DNA from: an uncultured Hungatella sp. | Lineage (GTDB): Bacteria > Bacillota > Clostridia > Lachnospirales > Lachnospiraceae | Direction of reading: 5' to 3' | Assembly (NCBI GenBank): GCA_910586845.1 | Contig: CAJUJV010000057.1 | Span: 225 to 7,460 of the forward strand | Length of the DNA stretch: 7,236 bases | Shown here: piece after piece, positions 1-6,137 of the stretch | How positions within the stretch are numbered: the first letter of the stretch is position 1 | Layout: the number at the start of each line of letters is the position of its first letter | The notes under the pieces: generated by a model | Databases searched by the model: none | Told to the model about the DNA's origin: nothing | The model's input: the letters and a program-made list of their open reading frames with translations, nothing else | Position numbers and translations under genes: made by a program

Positions 1-3000
1 CACAGAACAGTCTTGTGTACATATAACTGTAGCCTGCTCCCGCAACCTCAGGATTTGTTTCCTTTACTCCTGCCGTTGAAGACTGTCCGCCGTAGATCCC
101 CGGATCTCTCAGAACCAGACCTATATAGGGAATCTCGTTCAGGCTTTTCCAGGTTGTGCCATATTGGCTGCTGAAAAAATTATTGTAGTAGTCCAGATAG
201 TACTGATGAAGGTCGGCGACACCATTTTCATAACCTTTCTCGACCAGCTTCGCACCTAATACCTCATCCTGCAGATCAGCATTTCCCAGATCACTTTCCT
301 GACCATACAGATAACGCAAAGCCCCGTTGCTCACTCTGGAAGGAACACTTCTCTCCGGAGGAACGGTTCCGTCAAATGTGTTGATATCTCCGACATAGGC
401 AGGTTCTCCCTCATGGCCAGGACTTTGGAGCACAAAACTGCCTTTTTCATAAGCGAATGTTTTTTCAGAGTTATTGACCAGTTCTATAAAAACCGGCCCC
501 AAAGTATCCCCGGGCTGGGAGCCCTGATATCCAAATCTGTTGTCCTGAATAGCTCTGTAGGCATCCATTACGTCTTTTGTTGCATTGATGGAAACCGTAT
601 CTCCTTCATATCCTTCGGGAATTGTATAAATGATTCTGCAGGTTCTGCCGCCGTTTTCAAAAATTTTTTTTGCAGTAACTCCCTCCGAGGTGTCTGAAAT
701 ATCGCTTCTTGTGCCCGGAGAGGCTGCTTCATATTCAACCTTATGGGTGACAAACTTGCTGTCTTCTCCCAGGACATCTTCCCTCACGGCTTCCAGATAG
801 ACTGCCCGATAGTCGTTGCCGGAGAAATAAACACCATTGCTGCCCCAGACATTCACAAACATATCAGGAACATCTTCAAAAGAAATCATATCGCCGACTT
901 TATAAATCGTGCCCTCCGGATCATCCATATTGCGATAGCCTGCTACCTGAGTCATCACCGTATTGCCGTCGTCATCTTTCCGGGGTTTTACTTTGCCCAT
1001 CAGAGACTCGTTGATGATCACCGGGAAACTGTCTTCTTCCAGACGGTTGCCGTTTGAATCTGTTCCATAAATACTCCCGTCAGGCTCCTCTATGACCCGG
1101 GCACAGATCAAAATCTCATATCCGTTTCCGCTGGGCGTCGCACCTTTTTCGTAAGTGTAAACCCGATAGGAAACCGCTCCGCACTCCGTACAGATCCCCT
1201 GCTTCTCAAACGGTATGTTCTCTCCTTCCGGAAATGTATGATGACCCGGAATGATCTCTGTAACTTCCTCTCCACACCGATCACAGGCATACTGTATTTT
1301 ACCGTCCTGGCAGGTCGCCTCCACCCGTGTGATCTGGCTCTCGTCTTCCGGCATCATATGTCCGCCCTTGATCACGGTCTCGATATCTCCGCAGACAAGA
1401 CATGTCTGAACCTGAAGGCCATCTTCCATACATGTAGCTTCTTTAACGATCTCTGGCTCATTCTTGCCAAAACAGTGGCTGTCCGGATCACTCTCAGAGC
1501 CTTCCTTGAATTTCCACAACCATCTGGCACCGCAATTCATGCACTCTATGGCCTCTGCAGAGGTTGCAGGCCACTGGCAGCCGGCGGGAATCAGATCAGG
1601 GCTTCCTCCTCCCGGATACCAGCTCTCCCATAAGTCGCCGCCGTTTATTACCGCATTGTGGGTACACTCCAGATCTCTTCCGGGAATCACAGGCTGCTCG
1701 CCCTTGCACACAAAATTCTCCGGATGGTCAGGGTCATAGGTATAGGGATCCAGTTCTTCTTCCGTGGCATGGCTGCAGACCGGGCAGTCTTCATTGATGT
1801 TGATATACTTGCCCCAGAACCAGACACACATGTACTCACAGGTACACTCCCCTTCCGTCTCCAGCGTCTTCACACCCAGATCCAGAAGCTCCTGCAGCTC
1901 TTCCATAGTCTCAAGGAACTCATCGGAGTACAGGTAATCCTCCTCCAATTCGTCCATCATGGCTGTGATCTCGTCAACTGCCTCACTGAGTTCTTCGTCG
2001 GTCTCATAGAAACCGTCACGGTATTTCTTAATTACGGCTTTAATTGCCGACAGGATCTTTTCCTCGTCAATCTCAGCCTTCGGAACCTTGTCGATGACTT
2101 CAGCTTTAACAGGAGGTACATTCCCGGCTCCGGAAACCGTTCCCCCGGCAGTACTGCCGTCCTTATCCGGAACTTCCGTTTTGTCCGCACCCTCTGTCTC
2201 CTTAATGTCTCCGGCTCCGTCAATGCTGTCATTTTTATCAGGATCCTCAGCCCCGCCGGCACTGTCAGACTGATCCGTATTATCATCAGCCTCGCTGTTA
2301 TCTTCTGTTTCGTCGCCGGCTGTCACATCTGAATCTCCCTTATTGTCAGCATTCTCACCTTCCGTATCCGTCTTATCCGCGCTGTCGCCGCCGTCGGCAC
2401 TGCTGTCACTTTCATCGCTGCCTTCGCCGCCGTTCTCGCTTCCGCTGCTTTCTCCGCCGTCGGCATCTCCGGCATTCTTGTCGTCGCTTTCATTGCTTCC
2501 ACCATCGTCGGTGTCTTCGGCTCCGCTCTCGCTTCCGCTGCTGCCTTCTGTGTCTTCGGCGTCACTCTCGTTTCCGCTGTTATCACTGCTTCCCGGATTC
2601 TGGGCACCTTCGGCTCCGCTCTCGTTTCCATCGCTGCCTTCTGTGTCTTCGGCGTCACTCTCGTTTCCGCTGTTATCACTGCTTCCCGGGTTCTGGGCAC
2701 CTTCGGTTCCGCTCTCGCTTCCGCCGCTGTTTTCTGTGTCTTCGGCGCCTTCATCATCGCTTCCGTTTCCGTCAGCTTCCGTATCGCTGTCTTCATTTCC
2801 TTCGACGTCGCTGCAGTCGTCATTTCCCTCATAACCGTTCTCAGTGTGACCGGAATCGTCACTTTCAGCATAACTGCTTTCAGTAAAATTCTCTGTCCCG
2901 TCAAAATCAGCTGCAAACGTATTCAAAAGCAGCATATTCATACATACTGTCAGGGAGATGAACATTGCAAGGCCGCGTTTGGCCAGATACTTTCGGTTAT

Positions 3001-3019
3001 TCTTATAATCTTTCTTCAT
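1..3019 (-). CDS. Large secreted cysteine-rich, acidic-repeat surface protein (C-terminus outside window)
   Basis: Open from an ATG at 3019 to the window edge: 1006 codons with no stop, checked line by line. The ORF is incomplete at its C-terminus. Start choice: GAAAGGA lies about 10 bases upstream and the first 36 residues form a signal peptide (basic n-region with KKDYKNNRK, hydrophobic core around 17-33, probable cleavage after NTFA). Residues about 38-300 are low-complexity Asp/Glu/Ser/Gly/Asn, including a 31-residue tandem repeat. Residues about 310-388 look helical and Glu/Leu-rich. Residues 392-613 hold 19 cysteines, many as CxxC pairs, including two related units of the form ATC(x)9-10-CxxCG at 528-544 and 568-583. 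Residues 614-1006 are not recognised. Export to the surface is inferred; no anchor is visible because the C-terminus is missing. Its long leader carries three c-di-GMP-I aptamers, so the product is probably a c-di-GMP-controlled adhesin or matrix protein. No enzymatic motif was seen. Confidence 0.9.
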   Translation of the reverse strand, partial: MKKDYKNNRKYLAKRGLAMFISLTVCMNMLLLNTFAADFDGTENFTESSYAESDDSGHTENGYEGNDDCSDVEGNEDSDTEADGNGSDDEGAEDTENSGGSESGTEGAQNPGSSDNSGNESDAEDTEGSDGNESGAEGAQNPGSSDNSGNESDAEDTEGSSGSESGAEDTDDGGSNESDDKNAGDADGGESSGSENGGEGSDESDSSADGGDSADKTDTEGENADNKGDSDVTAGDETEDNSEADDNTDQSDSAGGAEDPDKNDSIDGAGDIKETEGADKTEVPDKDGSTAGGTVSGAGNVPPVKAEVIDKVPKAEIDEEKILSAIKAVIKKYRDGFYETDEELSEAVDEITAMMDELEEDYLYSDEFLETMEELQELLDLGVKTLETEGECTCEYMCVWFWGKYININEDCPVCSHATEEELDPYTYDPDHPENFVCKGEQPVIPGRDLECTHNAVINGGDLWESWYPGGGSPDLIPAGCQWPATSAEAIECMNCGARWLWKFKEGSESDPDSHCFGKNEPEIVKEATCMEDGLQVQTCLVCGDIETVIKGGHMMPEDESQITRVEATCQDGKIQYACDRCGEEVTEIIPGHHTFPEGENIPFEKQGICTECGAVSYRVYTYEKGATPSGNGYEILICARVIEEPDGSIYGTDSNGNRLEEDSFPVIINESLMGKVKPRKDDDGNTVMTQVAGYRNMDDPEGTIYKVGDMISFEDVPDMFVNVWGSNGVYFSGNDYRAVYLEAVREDVLGEDSKFVTHKVEYEAASPGTRSDISDTSEGVTAKKIFENGGRTCRIIYTIPEGYEGDTVSINATKDVMDAYRAIQDNRFGYQGSQPGDTLGPVFIELVNNSEKTFAYEKGSFVLQSPGHEGEPAYVGDINTFDGTVPPERSVPSRVSNGALRYLYGQESDLGNADLQDEVLGAKLVEKGYENGVADLHQYYLDYYNNFFSSQYGTTWKSLNEIPYIGLVLRDPGIYGGQSSTAGVKETNPEVAGAGYSYMYTRLFC
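2541..2726 (-). repeat. 93-bp tandem repeat (two full copies) in the surface protein gene
   Basis: Positions 2541-2633 and 2634-2726 are direct copies of 93 bp that differ at five positions by eye. Degenerate partial copies flank them, to about 2751 on one side and about 2511 on the other. The unit is 31 codons, so copy-number change keeps the frame. The encoded unit is acidic and contains the segment AQNPGSSDNSGNESD, followed by AEDTE. It lies in the disordered acidic region just after the signal peptide. Near identity between copies suggests recent duplication or ongoing homogenisation. Confidence 0.9.
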
Positions 3020-3061
3020 GATTCTTATTTCCTTTCTTTGCCAAAAATCACGGTTGCAAAG

Positions 3062-3152
3062 TTTCCGGCGACCGGGCTGGCATAGATCTACACATGCAGA
3101 CCCTTAGCCCCCTTAGCTTTGCGTCCCATTGTTTCCAATGGTTTGCTAATCA
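3062..3152 (-). promoter_or_regulatory. Cyclic di-GMP-I (GEMM) riboswitch aptamer, third and start-proximal copy
   Basis: On the minus strand GCAAACC (3146-3140) is followed by a perfect six-pair stem with a GAAA loop, then GGGACGCAAAGCT (3127-3115), CTAAGG (3107-3102), TATG (3084-3081) and GGTCGC (3073-3068). These match, in order, the conserved core, GNRA loop, tetraloop receptor and second helix of the GEMM-I family. The cytosine matching C92 of the Vibrio Vc2 aptamer is kept. Two oddities: the base matching G20 is A (3147), and no good P1 partner for the 5' side is visible downstream. Ligand binding is known for the family; specificity of this copy is uncertain. Confidence 0.82.
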
Positions 3153-3242
3153 TAATCAGCAGCTGAGCCGGCATAGCGCAAAAAAGCCGCGCCATAGCCC
3201 TCTGGCTTTGCGTCCCATCCTTTCGGAAGGTTTGCCTTTTAT
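3153..3242 (-). promoter_or_regulatory. Cyclic di-GMP-I (GEMM) riboswitch aptamer, middle copy
   Basis: GGCAAACC (3236-3229), a GAAA-capped stem, GGGACGCAAAGCC (3216-3204), CTATGG (3197-3192), TATG (3175-3172) and the terminal CAGCTGC block ending at 3159 lie in family order. The bases matching G20, A47 and C92 of Vc2 are present. P1 can form between ATTATAA (3245-3239) and TTATGAT (3155-3149), seven pairs with one G-U. Deviations are a T-T mismatch in the GAAA-capped stem and CTATGG where the GAAA-receptor strand is normally CTAAGG. Confidence 0.85.
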
Positions 3243-3330
3243 AATCAGCAACCAGGCTGACATAGCAATCTTACTGCCTTAGTCCCTATGGCTTTGCGTC
3301 CCGGGATTTCCCCCGGTTTGCCAGATATTT
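3243..3330 (-). promoter_or_regulatory. Cyclic di-GMP-I (GEMM) riboswitch aptamer, first and promoter-proximal copy
   Basis: This is the most canonical of the three copies. GGCAAACC (3322-3315), a GAAA loop, GGGACGCAAAGCC (3302-3290), CTAAGG (3282-3277), TATG (3264-3261) and GGTTGC (3253-3248) all fit the GEMM-I consensus. They include an intact CUAAG/UAUG tetraloop receptor and the G20, A47 and C92 equivalents. A short P1 is possible between the ATATC just before the core and the GATTAT just after it. The 46-codon small ORF upstream stops at 3331, eight bases before the G20 equivalent. Confidence 0.9.
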
Positions 3331-3471
3331 TTATCTCATAGTCGATACACACTCCCCCTTCCACCGATAAACCTCCCGAAACCTTCTGCCGCAGACCTGT
3401 ATCTTCGGCATATGGCCCCGGACCAGCAAACTGATACCCTCTGATCTTCCCTGCTTCTGATCATATTCCAT
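3331..3471 (-). CDS. Possible small ORF (46 aa) in the riboswitch leader
   Basis: ATG at 3471 is preceded by AGGAAGG with six bases of spacing, an excellent ribosome binding site. The frame runs 46 codons to a TAA at 3333-3331. The predicted peptide is basic, with several Arg/Lys clusters (for example CGRRFREVYRWKGE in its second half) and two cysteines. It has no signal peptide or membrane segment and I do not recognise it. It lies inside the long 5' leader, about 125 bases after the predicted transcription start, and ends directly before the first c-di-GMP aptamer, so it would be co-transcribed with the surface protein gene. Alternatives: a regulatory leader peptide whose translation affects aptamer folding, or a chance ORF. 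Evidence is the start region and the position only; codon conservation is unknown. Confidence 0.4.
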   Translation of the reverse strand: MEYDQKQGRSEGISLLVRGHMPKIQVCGRRFREVYRWKGECVSTMR

Positions 3472-3541
3472 TTACATCCTTCCTGAAAAATCAGTCAATA
3501 CATATGCTTCTCTGTCTGTTATGGATCTGCGTTAAAATTAC

Positions 3542-3664
3542 GTTACATAGATTTGTTACAACGCCCGGAATATTAGTCAGCAAGAACTATCAGATGTAAC
3601 TATTATACCGTTTATTTCTTAATGTTTCAATAGCAAATAGGGAAATATTACATAAAACGTTACA
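3542..3664. promoter_or_regulatory. Cluster of TGTAAC/GTTACA hexamers around the promoter (candidate operator)
   Basis: On the minus strand TGTAAC occurs at 3664-3659, 3560-3555 and 3547-3542, and TGTAAT at 3652-3647. GTTACA (the opposite orientation) sits at 3600-3595, on the predicted start site. TGTAAA is also found at 3476-3471. Two pairs are direct repeats, TGTAAC-N6-TGTAAT upstream of the -35 and TGTAAC-N7-TGTAAC downstream of +1. The hexamers fit the TGTWAH half-site known for WalR, but the WalR spacer is N5, so the regulator's identity is inference only. Confidence 0.35.
3602..3630 (-). promoter_or_regulatory. Sigma-A-type promoter for the surface protein leader
   Basis: The minus strand carries TTGAAA at 3630-3625, a 17-base spacer, and a perfect TATAAT at 3607-3602. 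This is a near-consensus vegetative promoter. Transcription would start near 3595, giving a leader of about 575 bases that contains the small ORF and all three aptamers. The surrounding 3480-3700 stretch is markedly AT-rich compared with the coding regions. Confidence 0.8.
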
Positions 3665-3688
3665 AAATCGTTTCACGTAATATTTCCC
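3640..3688 (-). terminator. 20-bp stem-loop after the cell-wall operon; terminator-like
   Basis: Arms at 3640-3659 and 3669-3688 are fully complementary in the minus-strand RNA apart from two G-U pairs, with a 9-base loop at 3660-3668. The structure begins 17 bases after the stop codon of the second L,D-transpeptidase, where a terminator is expected. It lacks a clear U-tract (the RNA continues with UAUUUGCUAUUG), so it may be a weak terminator, a 3'-end stabiliser, or part of the adjacent promoter's operator. The candidate TGTAAC/TGTAAT pair lies within the loop and one arm. Confidence 0.45.
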
Positions 3689-3705
3689 CTCTCAATTTTC
3701 TTCCA

Positions 3706-5616
3706 TCAAATTCCGACTCCCGGCCCGATCTCCTGGCTTTCCCCGCGGCTGCCGTTTCCCACTCCGGGGCCGATCTCCTCCGTCGATTCCTGATTTCCGG
3801 CCGGTCCCGGCTCCTGACCTCCGGCTTCTTCCCGGTTCTCACCCTCGCTCTCCGGAGTTTGGGCCTCCACCGTCTCTCTGCTGTCCCCGGCCTGTGTCTC
3901 TTTGGGGCCATGACCCTGGTCACCGCCCGGTCCCCGGGAACTATCCTCGTCTGCCGCCGCTCTGCTTTCTTCCGACGTTCCGCCTTCCTGGCCTGCCGGC
4001 GTTACATATCCCTGGCCCGCTGCCGGATCCGTCTCCTGACCGCCGGCTGCCGCCGAACTTTCCTGCTGCGACTCTGCCGGAGCCTCCCCTGTCTCCACAG
4101 TCTCCGCACCGATCCCCTGATTCTTCGGCTTCTCTCTCCCGGCAGGCGCTCTGCTGCCGGAACCTGAGGGCGTCTCTTCCGCCCCATCCAGATGATAGCA
4201 CAGCACCGGTACTCCGGTTTCAATATTCTCAAAAATCGTCCGGGCCGCTGCCGGAGGCAGATTGATACAGCCATGGGAACCGTTGGTTTTATAGATATTT
4301 CCTCCGAAGCTTCCCCGCCAGCCGGCATCATGCATACCGATATTGCCGTTGAAAGGCATCCAGTAAGAAACCGGAGTCCTGTACGTGGCTCCTTTCAGGA
4401 CCGCGTTCCTCTGCTTGTAGGTCAGAGGGTAAGCGCCGGAGGGCGTGGAATCTCCTCTGGCCTGGTTTCCCGACACAAAGTCCGACTCTATCACCAGCTG
4501 CCCGTCCTTATAAAAATAGAGATGCTGGGCCGTCAGGTTGATCTCCACATAGGTGTCCCCGTAATCCGTCTCCCCATGGCTGGCTCCCCGCTGCCGATAG
4601 ACCGGCTCCCGGGTCTGGCTCTCCCCGGACATCAGAATCTCATACAGAGCTTTCGCCTCTTCCTCCTGATCCATGCGCCATCCGTAGAAACCTTTCGTGA
4701 TCTCTACGGTCTGCCCGTAGGAAGTCAGCAGTTTTTTCGGTTTGTAAATCGTATCATACTGAGCCGCCAGCCTCTTCACATAGGCTGTCACCTGTTCCTG
4801 ATCCACGAAGACCTGTCCGTCGGTTCCTTCGCTGATCCAGTCCACAATGATATCCCCGTCCAGTACCTCCTTCTGGTCGCCGAATTCATAAGTCACCGCC
4901 ATGGTCACGTACCGGTTCAGGCGGTCGGCCATCTCATTGAGTTCCCGGTCCTCCACTGTAACTGAGGATTCCACATAAGCCCCCAGATCCTCCAGCACCA
5001 GTTCTGTCTCCAGGCCTTCTACTGCCTTTCGGATGGCCGTCTCCACCTTCTCTCTGTCCAGTGCTGTTCCCGGCTCCCCCGGAAGGACTTTGTACCCCTC
5101 TCCGGGAATATATTCCGACAGATAAGCGTCGCCTGGCTGCCGGATCAGCTCTTCGTCAAACATATCCAGAGAGTCCAGTTTCTCTCTCAGCTTCTCCTCA
5201 TCCCAGTCGATCATGGTCTCCACGGAAAATTCCCTGGTCTGTTTCTGCTGTCTCCACCAGTCCATAGGGTCCTGCCCTGCCAGATGCCGTTCCAGAGTGC
5301 CGTCAAACACGGAATGCAGACCGATCTCATCTTTCGTGATCTGTTCTGTCTCCCCTCCCCGTTTCACCAGGGTCAGCACATAATCATCGATCTGCGACGA
5401 GATCATCTCTTCCACCTGATCTACGGTCATGTCAGAGGCATCCAGCCCGTTGATGACCGTGGCCGGGAAAAATACGGTCTCATATTGCTTTCCCCTGTTT
5501 ATATAATATCCTGCCCCCATTCCCACAGCAGCGGCCAGCACTACTGTGCCGGCCGCTGCCGCTTTCACGGGAAATGGCTTCTTCTTTCTGCTTCTGGCCT
5601 TTTCTTCACTGCTCAT
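3706..5616 (-). CDS. L,D-transpeptidase (YkuD fold), membrane-anchored, with long C-terminal low-complexity tail
   Basis: Predicted 636 residues. ATG at 5616 follows AGGAG with seven bases of spacing. After a basic N-terminus there is one membrane segment (about 18-38), so the rest faces the wall. Residues about 52-110 and about 216-330 resemble the PG_binding_4-type domains that precede YkuD in Firmicutes (VINGLDASDMTVDQVEEM in the first). The catalytic domain spans about 355-475, with HD at 429-430 and SHGC at 447-450, making Cys450 the likely nucleophile. The family forms 3-3 mDAP cross-links in peptidoglycan, using a tetrapeptide donor. Unusually, about 158 residues rich in Gly, Pro, Glu, Ser and Gln follow the catalytic domain, ending in two EIGPGVG copies with a 15-residue period (3757-3777 and 3712-3732). 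It is the last gene of an apparent operon, 22 bases after mscL, and a paralogue of the partial upstream transpeptidase. Confidence 0.93.
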   Translation of the reverse strand: MSSEEKARSRKKKPFPVKAAAAGTVVLAAAVGMGAGYYINRGKQYETVFFPATVINGLDASDMTVDQVEEMISSQIDDYVLTLVKRGGETEQITKDEIGLHSVFDGTLERHLAGQDPMDWWRQQKQTREFSVETMIDWDEEKLREKLDSLDMFDEELIRQPGDAYLSEYIPGEGYKVLPGEPGTALDREKVETAIRKAVEGLETELVLEDLGAYVESSVTVEDRELNEMADRLNRYVTMAVTYEFGDQKEVLDGDIIVDWISEGTDGQVFVDQEQVTAYVKRLAAQYDTIYKPKKLLTSYGQTVEITKGFYGWRMDQEEEAKALYEILMSGESQTREPVYRQRGASHGETDYGDTYVEINLTAQHLYFYKDGQLVIESDFVSGNQARGDSTPSGAYPLTYKQRNAVLKGATYRTPVSYWMPFNGNIGMHDAGWRGSFGGNIYKTNGSHGCINLPPAAARTIFENIETGVPVLCYHLDGAEETPSGSGSRAPAGREKPKNQGIGAETVETGEAPAESQQESSAAAGGQETDPAAGQGYVTPAGQEGGTSEESRAAADEDSSRGPGGDQGHGPKETQAGDSRETVEAQTPESEGENREEAGGQEPGPAGNQESTEEIGPGVGNGSRGESQEIGPGVGI

Positions 5617-5638
5617 TCCATTTCTCCTGATCTCTCCG

Positions 5639-6112
5639 TTAACTGTTCTTCTCTTTCAGAAGATCCCTGATCTCTGTCAGCAGTTCCTCTGCCGTAGGGC
5701 CTGCCGGAGCCGGCGGGGCCGCTTTTTCCTCCTCCTCATGACGGAACCTGGCTGTCACGGCGGCGATAGTTTTCACCATGAAAAACATACAGAATCCGAT
5801 GATCAGAAAATCAACGATATTCTGGATAAAACTTCCGTACAGGATGGCTGCCTCCGCGGAGATCTCATTGCCTGCCCCATCCAGGACTGCCGGGCGGATC
5901 ACATATTTCAGCGTATTGAAGGAAGCGCCTCCGGTAACGGCCCCGAGAGCCGGCATCAGGATGTCATTGACGAGAGATGTGACGATCTTGCTGAAAGCCC
6001 CTCCGATGATAACACCCACTGCCATATCGATGATGTTGCCTTTTAATATGAACTTTTTAAATTCTCCCATGGTGCTGCCCAGTTTTTTCTCCAAAGCCTT
6101 TACGTCTTTCAT
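5639..6112 (-). CDS. mscL: Large-conductance mechanosensitive channel MscL
   Basis: Predicted 157 residues; the E. coli protein has 136. MscL is a homopentameric membrane channel that opens under membrane tension and releases solutes during hypo-osmotic shock. The first helix and pore region (26-58) carry the signature GNIIDMAVGVIIGGAF and ILMP. The E. coli pore residues L19 and V23 correspond to Met30 and Val34. A loop (about 59-90), a second helix (about 93-118) with FIQNIVDFLIIGF, an acidic/Pro-Ala linker and a C-terminal helix ending LLTEIRDLLKEKNS follow. The N-terminus is about 11 residues longer than in E. coli. The ATG at 6112 is favoured because GAGGGGG lies five bases upstream, whereas the internal Met15 has only a distant GGAG. 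It is sandwiched between two L,D-transpeptidases with gaps of 25 and 22 bases, so co-transcription is likely and links turgor relief with wall cross-linking. Confidence 0.96.
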   Translation of the reverse strand: MKDVKALEKKLGSTMGEFKKFILKGNIIDMAVGVIIGGAFSKIVTSLVNDILMPALGAVTGGASFNTLKYVIRPAVLDGAGNEISAEAAILYGSFIQNIVDFLIIGFCMFFMVKTIAAVTARFRHEEEEKAAPPAPAGPTAEELLTEIRDLLKEKNS

Positions 6113-6137
6113 GGTAGCCCCCTCTCTGGTTTGCTAT

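Noticed and set aside
2343..2834. Long Ser/Pro/Leu-rich plus-strand ORF and a Thr/Ala/Lys-rich minus-strand ORF in another frame
   Set aside because: Both are shadows of the low-complexity acidic region of the surface protein, whose frame has a ribosome binding site, a signal peptide and 1006 uninterrupted codons.
1..3019. Possible frameshift in the surface protein around 1800
   Set aside because: A first reading seemed to change frame, but stepwise codon checking of each line showed a single continuous frame from 3019 to the edge.
3094..3282. 62-codon plus-strand ORF across the intergenic gap
   Set aside because: It is antisense to the GEMM cores; repeated translated blocks come from the repeated aptamer sequence, and there is no plausible ribosome binding site or promoter.
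3062..3330. CRISPR-like or other direct repeats with period of about 87 bases
   Set aside because: The repeated blocks match conserved GEMM-I aptamer elements in the correct order and the intervening bases covary as stems; there are no spacers of uniform length or cas genes.
3460..3498. Second promoter candidate with TTGACT (3498-3493) or TATGAT (3465-3460)
   Set aside because: The TTGACT has no acceptable -10 at 16-18 bases and the TATGAT has only a poor -35; the TTGAAA-17-TATAAT promoter upstream is far better and includes this region in its leader.
4192..4965. 257-codon plus-strand ORF
   Set aside because: It lies opposite the conserved L,D-transpeptidase catalytic region and its composition shows no recognisable domain; it is a shadow frame in GC-rich DNA.
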